NCBI GenBank assembly: GCA_963850195.1
Contig: CAWKKD010000008.1
Location: forward strand, 62,001 to 126,000
Source of the DNA: Actinoallomurus sp963850195
GTDB lineage: Bacteria; Actinomycetota; Actinomycetes; Streptosporangiales; Streptosporangiaceae
Reading direction: 5' to 3'
DNA: 64,000 nucleotides
The notes under the pieces are model-generated. The model was not told the origin of the DNA. It searched no databases and saw only the letters and a list, made by a program, of their open reading frames with translations. This document shows, one piece after another, positions 25,118 to 33,428 of the stretch. A program made the position numbers and the translations under genes. Position 1 is the first letter of the stretch; the number at the start of each line of letters is the position of its first letter.

Positions 25118-26734
25118 CTAGAACCCGCCCGGGTCCGGAGCGGCCGGGGCCTTCTCCTTCTCGGGCTTTTCGGCGACGACTGCCTCGGTGGTGAGGAACA
25201 GGGCCGCGATGGAAGCGGCGTTCTGCAGCGCCGAACGCGTCACCTTGGCCGGGTCGATGATGCCGGCGTCGAACATGTTGACGTAGTCGCCGGTCGCGGC
25301 GTTCAGGCCGAACCCGACCTCGAGCGAGCGAACCCGCTCGGCCACGACGCCACCCTCAAGGCCGGCGTTGATCGCGATCTGCTTCAGCGGCTCTTCCAGA
25401 GCGCGCCGCACGATCGCGGCACCGGTGGCCTCATCACCCTCAAGCTCGATCTTGTCGAACGCGCCCGCGGCGGCCTGCAGCAGCGCCACGCCACCACCGG
25501 GAACGATGCCCTCCTCGACGGCCGCCTTCGCATTGCGAACGGCGTCCTCGATGCGGTGCTTGCGCTCCTTCAACTCGACCTCGGTCGCAGCGCCGGCCTT
25601 GATGACGGCCACGCCGCCGGCCAGCTTCGCCAGACGCTCCTGGAGCTTCTCGCGGTCATAGTCGGAGTCACTGTTGTCGATCTCGACACGGATCTCGTTG
25701 ACCCGGCCCGCGATCTCGTCCGGGTCACCGGCACCGTCGACGATGGTCGTCTCGTCCTTGTTCACCACGACGCGCTTGGCACGACCCAGCATGTCCAGCG
25801 TGGTGTTCTCGAGCTTGAGACCGACGTCCTCGCTGACCACGTGGCCACCCGTGAGGACGGCGATGTCGGCCAGCATCGCCTTACGGCGGTCGCCGAAGCC
25901 CGGAGCCTTCACGGCGACCGACTTGAACACGCCCTGAAGCTTGTTGAGCAAGAGCGTGGCGAGCGCTTCCGCTTCGACGTCCTCGGCGATGACCAGCAGC
26001 GGCCTCCCCGTCTGCATGACGGCTTCCAGCACAGGGAGCAGGTCCCTGTTCGCCGACACCTTGGCGGCCACCAGCAGGATGTACGAGTCGTCCAGAACCG
26101 CTTCGAGCCGCGTGGTGTCGGTCATGAACTGCGGGGCGAGGTACCCCTTGTCGAAGCGCATGCCCTCCGTCAGCTCGAGCTCCAGACCGAAGGTCTGGCT
26201 CTCCTCGACGGTGATGACGCCTTCCTTGCCGACCTTGTCCATCGCCTCGGCGATCATCTCGCCGATCGACGGGTCACCGGCGGAAATGGAAGCCGTCGAA
26301 GCGATCTGCTCCTTCGTCTCCACATCCTTGGCGATCTTGGACAGCTCCTCGCTGACACGCTCGACCGCGGACTCGATACCCCGCTTCAGCGACATCGGGT
26401 TCGCGCCGGCCGCGACGTTACGCAGACCCTCACGCACGAGCGCCTGAGCCAGCACCGTGGCGGTCGTGGTGCCATCACCCGCCACGTCATCGGTCTTCTT
26501 CGCGACCTCCTTGACCAGCTCGGCCCCGATCTTCTCCCACGGGTCCTCGAGCTCGATCTCCTTCGCGATCGAGACACCGTCGTTGGTGATCGTGGGAGCG
26601 CCCCACTTCTTCTCCAACACGACGTTACGACCCTTGGGACCAAGGGTGACCTTCACGGCGTCGGCGAGCTGGTTCATGCCGCGCTCGAGGCCCCGCCGCG
26701 CGTCCTCATCGAACGCGATCATCTTTGCGGCCAT
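25118..26734 (-). CDS. groEL: Chaperonin GroEL (stand-alone copy)
   Basis: The 538-residue chaperonin folds proteins in an ATP-driven ring. Hallmarks are VTLGPKGRNVVLEKKWGAP, the ATP site DDVAGDGTTTATVLAQ with its catalytic aspartate, and the family signature AAVEEGIVPGGG. Length is normal. The C-terminus reads KEKAPAAPDPGGF rather than a GGM-repeat or histidine-rich tail. No groES lies upstream, so this is the separate groEL copy common in actinobacteria, where a second groESL operon is elsewhere. A degenerate CIRCE-like repeat lies about 95 bp upstream of the ATG. It is divergent from a TetR gene. Confidence 0.97.
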   Translation of the reverse strand: MAAKMIAFDEDARRGLERGMNQLADAVKVTLGPKGRNVVLEKKWGAPTITNDGVSIAKEIELEDPWEKIGAELVKEVAKKTDDVAGDGTTTATVLAQALVREGLRNVAAGANPMSLKRGIESAVERVSEELSKIAKDVETKEQIASTASISAGDPSIGEMIAEAMDKVGKEGVITVEESQTFGLELELTEGMRFDKGYLAPQFMTDTTRLEAVLDDSYILLVAAKVSANRDLLPVLEAVMQTGRPLLVIAEDVEAEALATLLLNKLQGVFKSVAVKAPGFGDRRKAMLADIAVLTGGHVVSEDVGLKLENTTLDMLGRAKRVVVNKDETTIVDGAGDPDEIAGRVNEIRVEIDNSDSDYDREKLQERLAKLAGGVAVIKAGAATEVELKERKHRIEDAVRNAKAAVEEGIVPGGGVALLQAAAGAFDKIELEGDEATGAAIVRRALEEPLKQIAINAGLEGGVVAERVRSLEVGFGLNAATGDYVNMFDAGIIDPAKVTRSALQNAASIAALFLTTEAVVAEKPEKEKAPAAPDPGGF

Positions 26735-26828
26735 TGCTCTCCTTCCATCCGGGGAGAGGGCGAATCGGAACGACGCCCGCGACGGACGACCCGCGAACGG
26801 GTCTCGCCGTCCCGGTACGCCCTCTGTG

Positions 26829-26855
26829 CCGGCACGTGCCGGGCGCGAGTGCCCG
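26829..26855. promoter_or_regulatory. Degenerate CIRCE-like inverted repeat upstream of groEL
   Basis: CCGGCACGT and GAGTGCCCG flank exactly 9 bp, the arm and spacer sizes of CIRCE. Only six of nine arm positions pair. HrcA control of this groEL is possible but not secure. Confidence 0.4.
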
Positions 26856-26889
26856 GCATCGCCCGCAGCCTAACCCACAACTTGCGCGG

Positions 26890-26915
26890 CACGCACATAG
26901 TGCGTGATGCGCATC
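26890..26915. promoter_or_regulatory. Candidate TetR operator palindromes
   Basis: cacgcac-ata-gtgcgtg (26890-26906) is a perfect 7+3+7 palindrome. It is followed at once by gatgcgcatc (26906-26915), a perfect 10-bp palindrome. Both lie just upstream of the tetR gene start and in the groEL-tetR divergent gap. Confidence 0.5.
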
Positions 26916-26935
26916 TTATGGATAGGGTGAGGACC

Positions 26936-27544
26936 GTGAACGACGATGACGCCGTGGACATGCGAACCCACCACAAACGAGTCACCCGCGAGGCGATCAG
27001 CACCGCCGCACTGCGCCTGGCCGTGGAGAAGGGCCCGGGAGGTCTCGCCCTTGTACGAGTGCACGACATCGCCGAGGCCGCCGGGGTGTCCCCCCGTACC
27101 TACAACAACTACTTCTCCAGCCGAGAAGAGGCGATCTGCGCCATCGAATCCGACCGCGCGCGAAGCCTCGGACGCGCGCTCCTGTCGAGGCCGGCCGCCG
27201 AACCACTCGGCCAGGCCATCGCCACGGCCGTCCTGGACCACTACGGCACCGCCGAACCCGACAAGGTCGGCCTGCGCATGATCATGTGCACCCCGGCTCT
27301 GGAGGGAGAAGCCCTGAAGGCCTTCACCACCGCGGAAGAACCGCTGGCCGCCGCGATCGCACAGCGCATCGGCACCGACCCCACGCGCGACCTGTTCCCC
27401 CGGACTTTGGCCGCCGCGATCGCCGGCGCCGTACGGGTCGCGGCCCGGCACTGGCTCGACCACGACACCACCGACTCCTTCGCCGACGTGCTCAGCCGAG
27501 CCCTGGGCCACGTCCTGCCGACCACCGACCCCAGCGGTACGTAG
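26936..27544 (+). CDS. TetR/AcrR family transcriptional regulator
   Basis: The 202-residue protein shows a TetR HTH: TREAISTAALRLAVEKG, then VHDIAEAAGVSPRTYNNYFSSREEA at about residues 35-60. NYF in place of YHF is common in this MftR-like group. The C-terminal domain is helical. The GTG at 26936 has TAGGGT (26923-26928) 7 nt upstream and no Shine-Dalgarno, so a leaderless mRNA is likely. The ATG at 26918 is an alternative adding six residues. Palindromes just upstream suggest self-repression. It could also influence groEL, which is divergent. Confidence 0.87.
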   Translation: MNDDDAVDMRTHHKRVTREAISTAALRLAVEKGPGGLALVRVHDIAEAAGVSPRTYNNYFSSREEAICAIESDRARSLGRALLSRPAAEPLGQAIATAVLDHYGTAEPDKVGLRMIMCTPALEGEALKAFTTAEEPLAAAIAQRIGTDPTRDLFPRTLAAAIAGAVRVAARHWLDHDTTDSFADVLSRALGHVLPTTDPSGT

Positions 27545-27567
27545 CTCGGGCGCAGAACGCCAGAGCC

Positions 27568-27734
27568 TCAGAGACTGTTGGGGAGCCCCATGCCCTGCTG
27601 CGCGGCACCCAGGCGACGCCTCGCCGCGTTGTCGTCGATCGCCGGCCGACACCAGGCCGACTCCCTCCTCCGCCTCGCGACGCGCCCCCTGGCCCGCCGC
27701 TCGCGACGGACGAGGACTCCCCAACAATCTCTCA
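27568..27734. repeat. 167-bp element with 21-bp terminal inverted repeats, MITE-like
   Basis: The left end 27568-27588 and the right end 27714-27734 are inverted copies agreeing at 18 of 21 positions, sharing the core TTGTTGGGGAG or TGTTGGGGAG. The 125 bp between encode no recognisable transposase. This shape fits a miniature inverted-repeat element or an insertion-sequence remnant. A long RNA hairpin is the other reading. No clear target-site duplication was seen. It lies between the tetR gene and a gene of unknown function, at the start of an accessory patch. Confidence 0.55.
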
Positions 27735-27809
27735 GACGGTTCGCGGCCTCGTGGCTTGAACGCGTCAAGGTGCGCCGTGGCAGCGGTCCGGTGGTGAAAG
27801 CCTGGCGGC

Positions 27810-28394
27810 ATGCCTTTCGATCCGGACCTCGACGCGGAGCTGAGGGCCAGGGAACCTGCGGGGCACCTGGCAGGCTCGACCTTGGATTTCCAGGGCCGGA
27901 ACTTCGTCAACTTCCGCGACTATGACTTCGCCGACTCCGGCGCCCACGGCTTCCGCTGGGTGGACATCAAGCGGTTCCACCTGCACGACGATCCAACGGC
28001 CGACGACAGTACGTTCCTGCGGGATCTCATCGCCCACGAACTGTTCCGCGACACCTACGCCACCGACGGGCCCGACCCGTACGAGACCCGCCACGGCCCC
28101 TACTGGATCGCCAAGATCACTGCCGGCGCCTACCAACCCATCGACCGGCCCACCGCGCTCTCCGTGCTGACCGACTGGGCCGACCAGTACGGCCCGCTGC
28201 CCGAACAGCTCCACGCCGTCCTGGAGACCAAGGTCTACGAACCGGTCCGCAAGGCCACCAGCCGCTATCGGCTCACCGACCTCGGCTCGGCCGCATTCCA
28301 CGACTGGGGCGGAGTCCATGGCGAATTCCACGAACTCCTCACCATCGACCACACCACCAACGACCTCACCCTGATCGTCGCGGCGGACGACTAG
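27810..28394 (+). CDS. Hypothetical protein
   Basis: The 194-residue acidic protein is rich in aromatic residues, Asp and His, for example NFRDYDFADSGAHGFRWVDI (about residues 34-53) and GGVHGEFHELLTIDH near the end. There is no signal peptide or membrane helix. I recognise no family. The ATG at 27810 lies 76 bp after the inverted-repeat element and has only a weak ribosome site (gcggca). Its location among a repeat element and a toxin-antitoxin pair suggests accessory DNA. Its composition, acidic and small, resembles immunity proteins, but this is speculation. Confidence 0.65.
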   Translation: MPFDPDLDAELRAREPAGHLAGSTLDFQGRNFVNFRDYDFADSGAHGFRWVDIKRFHLHDDPTADDSTFLRDLIAHELFRDTYATDGPDPYETRHGPYWIAKITAGAYQPIDRPTALSVLTDWADQYGPLPEQLHAVLETKVYEPVRKATSRYRLTDLGSAAFHDWGGVHGEFHELLTIDHTTNDLTLIVAADD

Positions 28395-28441
28395 GTGCCC
28401 GCGCCCTGTGCATTCGCGAGACCCGCCTGCGCCGTGTCACG

Positions 28442-28738
28442 CTAGTCTTCGCGGTCGAGCAACGCGAGGTACGAGGTCCGGATCTCCTCCCAACGCGTGT
28501 TGTGGCTGGGCTCACCAGGCGTCGGGGCGGCGAAGTGCTCGTCGAGGATCCGGGCTACGTCCATTCCCACGCGCGCCTGGTCTCTGGGCATTTTCGGGCG
28601 TGGCTCGCGCCTGCGCCGTTCCTCGTCGGGATACGGCTCGCCGTCACGTGGAAGGGCTTTGTTCGGTGTCTGCTGATGCAGCCGGAGCGCATGGCGGAAC
28701 AGCGTGATCCTGGATCCGGACAGTTCAGTCCTGGGCAT
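28442..28738 (-). CDS. Hypothetical protein
   Basis: The 98-residue frame from the ATG at 28738 reads MPRTELSGSRITLFRHALRL, then a proline/charged stretch with DEERRRREPRPKMP, then a helical end (RWEEIRTSYLALLD). No domain is recognised. A longer start at a TTG (28852) would overlap a 17-bp palindrome and is less likely. It lies 281 bp downstream of the vapC stop on the same strand, past a hairpin, so it is probably a separate transcript. Coding is plausible but not proven. Confidence 0.5.
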   Translation of the reverse strand: MPRTELSGSRITLFRHALRLHQQTPNKALPRDGEPYPDEERRRREPRPKMPRDQARVGMDVARILDEHFAAPTPGEPSHNTRWEEIRTSYLALLDRED

Positions 28739-28836
28739 CTCGCTCACCGGCGGATGGAGGACTCGATTCTCTCGAGCATGGTCAGAGGATGCCCGCACCA
28801 CGGTCGCCTCGGCAAGCGCCCTTCCCAGCCCGCGCT

Positions 28837-28853
28837 GTTGCATCGGACGCAAC
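28837..28853. repeat. 17-bp palindromic motif, copy 2
   Basis: gttgcatcggacgcaac is the reverse complement, with one mismatch, of the motif at 29909-29925. The two copies flank the vapBC genes. Confidence 0.5.
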
Positions 28854-28874
28854 GGCCCAGCGCCGCGGAAAGCC

Positions 28875-28912
28875 CAGAGCGGTGGAGCCGAGTAACCGAC
28901 TCCACCGCTCTG
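28875..28912 (-). terminator. Perfect 13-bp hairpin downstream of vapC
   Basis: cagagcggtggag (28875-28887) pairs fully with ctccaccgctctg (28900-28912) across a 12-nt loop. It lies 107 bp past the vapC stop, so it may end the toxin-antitoxin transcript. Confidence 0.55.
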
Positions 28913-29019
28913 ACCATGAGGTTCACGCCTGGAAGGCGCCTATTTACTGGGGCAGTGCACTTATTCGAGGGGTGCGGTATTCCTCGGCCAGACAAGCGGG
29001 CCGCTCGATCACTCGCCCG

Positions 29020-29454
29020 TCACACGTGGATCACGACGACGCGCTGGTCCTTGGGCTGGCCCGGCTCTTCGACGAGTCGACTCAGGTCGTCGGGATCACT
29101 GGTGAGCAGCACAACCGGACGAGCCATCTCCAGCGCCGTCACAGCCACGACGGAGTCGATCGCACAACGATGACCGGACAGACCAGTAGCTCCGAGCAGC
29201 TCACCCGCACGCCGGGCAAGCTCCGGCGTCACGGGGAGCGTGGTCACGTGCGTTAGCACCTGGTGCACCCGCACATCACGGGAGCCACCTCTCAGCACTT
29301 CGGTCAACGTGATGGCGCTGACAACGACCCTGGCCCGACGAGCCCGTGCGGCCTCCAGATAGGCCCGCGCGCGCGGATCGCCCACTGCGAGCTTGGACAG
29401 CCCCTCACTGTCGAGAACCAGCGTCCCGCCGGCCACTACTCTCGGTCTGGCCAT
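29020..29454 (-). CDS. PIN domain ribonuclease toxin (VapC-like)
   Basis: The 144-residue protein has a PIN domain with the acidic quartet in place: LVLDSEGLSKL (Asp near 15), SAITLTEVLRGG (Glu near 52), CAIDSVVAVTAL (Asp near 99) and LLTSDPDDL (Asp near 119). Such toxins are metal-dependent RNases that cut tRNA or rRNA when freed from their antitoxin. The GTG/ATG start lies within the end of the preceding gene (19-bp overlap at 29436-29454), the usual order antitoxin then toxin. Its RNA target is unknown. Confidence 0.88.
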   Translation of the reverse strand: MARPRVVAGGTLVLDSEGLSKLAVGDPRARAYLEAARARRARVVVSAITLTEVLRGGSRDVRVHQVLTHVTTLPVTPELARRAGELLGATGLSGHRCAIDSVVAVTALEMARPVVLLTSDPDDLSRLVEEPGQPKDQRVVVIHV

Positions 29455-29849
29455 GCGGCTTCGGCCTCCGCCAGGAACTCCTCTGGAACAGGACCGTGCT
29501 GAGCTTCGAGCAATGCGGCAAGTTCGGCCAACAGGTCCAGCTCCAGTTGCCGGGCGACGGCTTCTGCCACGTAGTGGCTGAACTCTCCCTTACCGACACG
29601 CTGCTGGACGGCAGCGGTGAGCCCTTCAGGCAACGAGACGCTGACCTTCCGCGCCCGACCGAGAGAGCGTAGGTTGCCCACCGGCCCAGTGGACGTCTCG
29701 ATCCGCTCCAATAGCTGCCGCCACTCCCCGGACAGCTTGCCCATGTCATGCGCAGCGAAGAACAACGACGCCAACTCATGAGTCTGCAGCAGGCGCGACG
29801 CCAGATGTCCAGTGTCGTCGCCAACCGGTTCAGATGGCAGCGCAGTCAT
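29436..29849 (-). CDS. Ribbon-helix-helix antitoxin of the VapBC-type pair
   Basis: The 137-residue protein has a ribbon-helix-helix core at about residues 67-100: strand RKVSVSLPEGL, then helix TAAVQQRVGKGEFSHYVAEAVARQL. The C-terminal tail AEAEAAWPDRE is the kind of toxin-wrapping end seen in VapB proteins. A 60-residue N-terminal extension (LASRLLQTHELASLFFAAHD) is unusual for such antitoxins. The true start could be later, but no stronger site is obvious. It should neutralise the PIN toxin and repress the operon, probably through the palindrome at 29909-29925. Confidence 0.82.
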   Translation of the reverse strand: MTALPSEPVGDDTGHLASRLLQTHELASLFFAAHDMGKLSGEWRQLLERIETSTGPVGNLRSLGRARKVSVSLPEGLTAAVQQRVGKGEFSHYVAEAVARQLELDLLAELAALLEAQHGPVPEEFLAEAEAAWPDRE

Positions 29850-29908
29850 AGGGTCATACTACCGGCGGTGGCAACCTCTGTCACTTGCGGGCGATCCACC
29901 GCGCCTGC

Positions 29909-29925
29909 GTTGCGTTCGATGCAAC
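29909..29925. promoter_or_regulatory. 17-bp palindromic motif, copy 1; candidate antitoxin operator
   Basis: gttgcgttcgatgcaac has 5-bp arms GTTGC/GCAAC and lies 60 bp upstream of the antitoxin start. A near-identical inverted copy is at 28837-28853. Confidence 0.5.
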
Positions 29926-29943
29926 AAGCAGGTGAGCAGCGCC

Positions 29944-29983
29944 CCAGGGTGGGTAGTCGGCGTACGTCGACTACCCACCCTGG
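29944..29983 (-). terminator. nrdJ terminator
   Basis: ccagggtgggtagtcg (29944-29959) and cgactacccaccctgg (29968-29983) form a perfect 16-bp stem with an 8-nt loop, 32 nt beyond the nrdJ stop. Confidence 0.85.
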
Positions 29984-30015
29984 CCTGCAATTTCGTGATT
30001 TGTGATGCCCTAGCG

Positions 30016-32844
30016 TCAGCTGCAGCCGCTGGTGGAGCCGCAGCCTTCGCAGACGTAGCAGCTGCCGGCCGGGCGCATCTTGGTGCCGCACGTTAGGCAC
30101 AAGGGGGCGTCGGCGGTGCGGCCCTGGTGGCTCTCGATCAGTTCGGTCGAGGAGTGTGCCTGGGCGGGCGGTGCCGCCGGGCGTTCGGCCTTGGGACGCT
30201 GGACCGGGACGGACTGCGCCGACTCGGCGAGAGACTCGGAGTCGTCCTCCTCGCGGAGGGTGGCCGGGTCCTGGCCTGCCGCCTGGGCCGCGCGTTCTTC
30301 GGCGGAGAAGATGCCGAGCTCGGCGCGGGTCTCGTACGACAGGTGGTCGAGGGCGAGACGACGGAAGATGTAGTCCATCATCGAGTTCGCCATGCGGATG
30401 TCCGGGTCGTCGGTCATGCCGGCCGGCTCGAACCGCATGTTGGTGAACTTCTCCACCCAGGTCTCCAGCGGAACGCCGTACTGGAGGCTGATGGAGATCG
30501 CCATCGAGAAGGCGTCCATCACGCCGGCCAGGGTGGAGCCCTGCTTACCGAGCTTGAGGAACACCTCACCGAGGCCGTTGTCGGGGTACGTCGAGGCGGT
30601 CATGTAGCCCTCGGCGCCGCCGACGGAGAAGCGCGTGACCGTGGCGGGACGGCGCTTGGGCAGCCGGGTGCGGACCGGGCCGACCTCGGCGGCCGGAGCG
30701 GGGGCCGGAACCGGCAGCTCCACCGTCTTCTTCTTCGCCACCGACAGCGGCTGGCCGACCTTGCAGTTGTCGCGGTAGATCGCGAGCGCCTTGAGGCCGA
30801 GCTTCCAGCCCTGGAGGTAGACCTCCTCGATGTGCTCGATGGTGGCGCTCTCCGGAACGTTCACCGTCTTGCTGATGGCGCCGGACAGGAACGGCTGGGT
30901 CGCCGCCATCATCCGTACGTGGCCCATCGGGCTGATGGCGCGCTCGCCCATCGCGCAGTCGAACACCTCGTAGTGCTCGGGCTTGAGGCCCGGCGCGTCC
31001 ACGACGTGGCCGTGCTCGGCGATGTACTCGACGATCGCCTCGGCCTGCTCCTGCTGGTAGCCGAGCTTGGCCAGGGCGCGCGGCACGGTGTTGTTGACGA
31101 TCTGCATGGAGCCACCGCCGACGAGCTTCTTGAACTTGACCAGCGCCAGGTCGGGCTCGATGCCGGTCGTGTCGCAGTCCATCATCAGGCCGATCGTCCC
31201 GGTCGGGGCGAGCAGCGACGCCTGGCCGTTGCGGTAACCGTTCTTCTCGCCCGCCTTGAGGCACTCCTGCCACTGCCGGGTGGCCTCGGCGTGGATCGGG
31301 CGGTCCATCGGGTCGAGGGTACGGATCGTGTCGTTGGCCGCGGCGTGCTTGCGCATGACGCGCTTGTGGGCCTCGGCGTTGCGCGCGTAACCCTCGTACG
31401 GTCCGACGACGGCGGCCATCTCGGCGGAGCGGCGGTAGGCCACGCCGGTCATCAGCGAGGTGATCGCCCCGGCGAGGGAACGGCCACCTTCGGAGTCGTA
31501 CGCGTGGCCGGTCGCCATCAGCAGGGCGCCGAGGTTGGCGTAGCCGATGCCGAGCTGGCGGTACGCCCGGGTGGTCTCACCGATCTTTTCCGTCGGGAAG
31601 TCGGCGAACAGGATCGAGATGTCCATCGCGGTGATGACCAGCTCGGTGAGCTTGACGAACGAGGCGACGTCGAAGGTCTTCTCGTCCTTGAGGAACTTCA
31701 GCAGGTTGATGCTGGCCAGGTTGCACGAGGAGTTGTCGAGGCTCATGTACTCCGAGCACGGGTTGCTGGCCGTGATCCGACCCGACTCGGGGTTCGTATG
31801 CCAGTCGTTGATCGTGTCGTCGTACTGGATGCCCGGGTCGGCGCACTCCCAGGCCGCCTTGGCGATCTTGCGGAAGAGGCCCTTCGCGTCGACCTCGTCG
31901 ATCACCTCGCCGGTCTGGCGTGCCCGCAGGCCGAACGCGCCGCCGGCCTCGACCGCGCGCATGAACTCGTCGGAGACGCGGACCGAGTTGTTGGCGTTCT
32001 GGTACTGGACGCTGACGATGTCGCGGCCGCCCAGGTCCATGTCGTAGCCGGCGTCGCGGAGGGCGCGGATCTTGTCCTCTTCGCGAGCCTTGGTCTCGAT
32101 GAACTCCTCGACGTCGGGGTGGTCGACGTCGAGAACGACCATCTTGGCCGCGCGGCGGGTGGCACCGCCGGACTTGATCGTTCCCGCGGAGGCGTCGGCG
32201 CCGCGCATGAAGGAGACGGGGCCGCTGGCCGTGCCGCCGGAGGAGAGCAGCTCCCGGCTCGACCGGATGCGGGAGAGGTTGACCCCCGAGCCGGAACCGC
32301 CCTTGAAGATCACACCCTCTTCCTTGTACCAGTCGAGGATGGACTCCATCGTGTCGTCGACCGACAGGATGAAGCACGCCGAGACCTGCTGCGGCGAGGC
32401 CGTGCCGACGTTGAACCAGACCGGCGAGTTGAAGCTGAACACCTGGTTGACCAGGGCGTATTTCAGCTCGTGCTCGAAGATCTCGGCGTCTTCGTCGCTC
32501 GCGAAGTAGCCGTGCTCACGGCCGGTGTCGGCGTACATGCCGACGACGCGGTCGACGAGCTGCTTCAGGCTCCACTCGCGCTGCGAGGTGCCGACGGCGC
32601 CACGGAAGTACTTCGACGTGACGATGTTGCCGGCGTTGACGGACCACGATTCGGGGAATTCCACCCCACGCTGCTCGAAATTGACGGAACCGTCCCGCCA
32701 ATTGGTCATGACGACGTCGCGGCGCTCCCATCGAAGCTCTTCGTACGGGTGAATCCCGGGCCGGGTGAAGATGCGCTCCATCTTCAGGCCCTTGCGTCCC
32801 CCTTTGCCGCGCCGAGCCGCCGAGCCGCTCACCGTTTCCGTCAT
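30016..32844 (-). CDS. nrdJ: Adenosylcobalamin-dependent (class II) ribonucleotide reductase
   Basis: The 942-residue enzyme reduces ribonucleotides to deoxyribonucleotides using a B12 radical, without oxygen. Seen are the finger-loop and phosphate motifs GGSGSGVNLSRIRSS, NPCSEYMSLDNSSCNLASIN and the loop PTGTIGLMMDCDTTGIEPD. The C-terminal end has a CxxC...CxxC redox/zinc tail (CLTCGTKMRPAGSCYVCEGC). Length fits the large actinobacterial NrdJ. The ATG at 32844 lies 40 bp after the nrdR stop, so nrdR-nrdJ is an operon. Regulation is through NrdR boxes upstream of nrdR. No cobalamin riboswitch was seen here. Confidence 0.97.
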   Translation of the reverse strand: MTETVSGSAARRGKGGRKGLKMERIFTRPGIHPYEELRWERRDVVMTNWRDGSVNFEQRGVEFPESWSVNAGNIVTSKYFRGAVGTSQREWSLKQLVDRVVGMYADTGREHGYFASDEDAEIFEHELKYALVNQVFSFNSPVWFNVGTASPQQVSACFILSVDDTMESILDWYKEEGVIFKGGSGSGVNLSRIRSSRELLSSGGTASGPVSFMRGADASAGTIKSGGATRRAAKMVVLDVDHPDVEEFIETKAREEDKIRALRDAGYDMDLGGRDIVSVQYQNANNSVRVSDEFMRAVEAGGAFGLRARQTGEVIDEVDAKGLFRKIAKAAWECADPGIQYDDTINDWHTNPESGRITASNPCSEYMSLDNSSCNLASINLLKFLKDEKTFDVASFVKLTELVITAMDISILFADFPTEKIGETTRAYRQLGIGYANLGALLMATGHAYDSEGGRSLAGAITSLMTGVAYRRSAEMAAVVGPYEGYARNAEAHKRVMRKHAAANDTIRTLDPMDRPIHAEATRQWQECLKAGEKNGYRNGQASLLAPTGTIGLMMDCDTTGIEPDLALVKFKKLVGGGSMQIVNNTVPRALAKLGYQQEQAEAIVEYIAEHGHVVDAPGLKPEHYEVFDCAMGERAISPMGHVRMMAATQPFLSGAISKTVNVPESATIEHIEEVYLQGWKLGLKALAIYRDNCKVGQPLSVAKKKTVELPVPAPAPAAEVGPVRTRLPKRRPATVTRFSVGGAEGYMTASTYPDNGLGEVFLKLGKQGSTLAGVMDAFSMAISISLQYGVPLETWVEKFTNMRFEPAGMTDDPDIRMANSMMDYIFRRLALDHLSYETRAELGIFSAEERAAQAAGQDPATLREEDDSESLAESAQSVPVQRPKAERPAAPPAQAHSSTELIESHQGRTADAPLCLTCGTKMRPAGSCYVCEGCGSTSGCS

Positions 32845-32884
32845 GACCTACCCCTTCTCGGGCGCAACCCGCCCACCTCCAGCT

Positions 32885-33370
32885 TTACCCGTTCGAACGC
32901 GTGTCGGTCGCGGGCTGCGAGGTGCCCTCCGCCGCGCGCAATGACTCGATTTCCTTCTCGAAGTCGTCGAGCGACTCGAACCCCCGGTAGACGGAGGCGA
33001 ATCGCAGGTAGGCGACCTCGTCCAGCTCACGCAGCGGCCCGAGGATGGCCAGCCCCACCTCGTGCGAGGGCATCTCGGCGTTGCCGGTCGCCCGGATCGC
33101 CTCTTCCACTCGCTGTCCGAGCTGCGCCAGTGCGTCCTCGTTCACGGGCCGGCCCTGACAGGCCCGCCGGACCCCCGCAATGATCTTTTCGCGGGAGAAC
33201 GGCTCGGTCACGCCACTGCGTTTGGCGACCATGAGAAGCACTGTTTCCTGGGTGGTGAATCGGCGCCCGCATTCCGGACACGACCGCCGCCGGCGGATCG
33301 CGGTGCCGTCGTCGGTCGAACGGCTGTCGATCACCCTGCTGTCAGGATTACGGCAGAACGGGCAATGCAC
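32885..33370 (-). CDS. nrdR: Transcriptional repressor NrdR
   Basis: The 161-residue repressor has a four-cysteine zinc ribbon (CPFCRNPDSRVIDSR, then SCPECGRRFTTQE) followed by an ATP-cone domain (KRSGVTEPFSREKIIAGVRRAC). It senses ATP/dATP and represses ribonucleotide reductase genes. The GTG at 33370 is clearly the start: GGGAGGAG ends 6 nt upstream and the protein then begins HCPFC, as in all family members. A longer open frame to 33391 is not needed. It is the first gene of the nrdRJ operon. Confidence 0.96.
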   Translation of the reverse strand: MHCPFCRNPDSRVIDSRSTDDGTAIRRRRSCPECGRRFTTQETVLLMVAKRSGVTEPFSREKIIAGVRRACQGRPVNEDALAQLGQRVEEAIRATGNAEMPSHEVGLAILGPLRELDEVAYLRFASVYRGFESLDDFEKEIESLRAAEGTSQPATDTRSNG

Positions 33371-33428
33371 AGCCCACTCCTCCCAAGGCAAGGCGATACG
33401 CGCCGATTACGCGACCTCCACCACATGA

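Noticed and set aside
28875..28912. Possible tRNA or attachment site
   Set aside because: The 13-bp stem is perfect but there is no T-arm GTTCGA-type motif or acceptor stem around it. A terminator is simpler.
30127..33183. Open frame of about 1,018 codons antisense to nrdJ and nrdR
   Set aside because: Its product is low in complexity, rich in Val, Arg, Gly, His and Asp, and it mirrors real codons of nrdJ. Such long antisense frames are normal in high-GC DNA. nrdJ has clear motifs.
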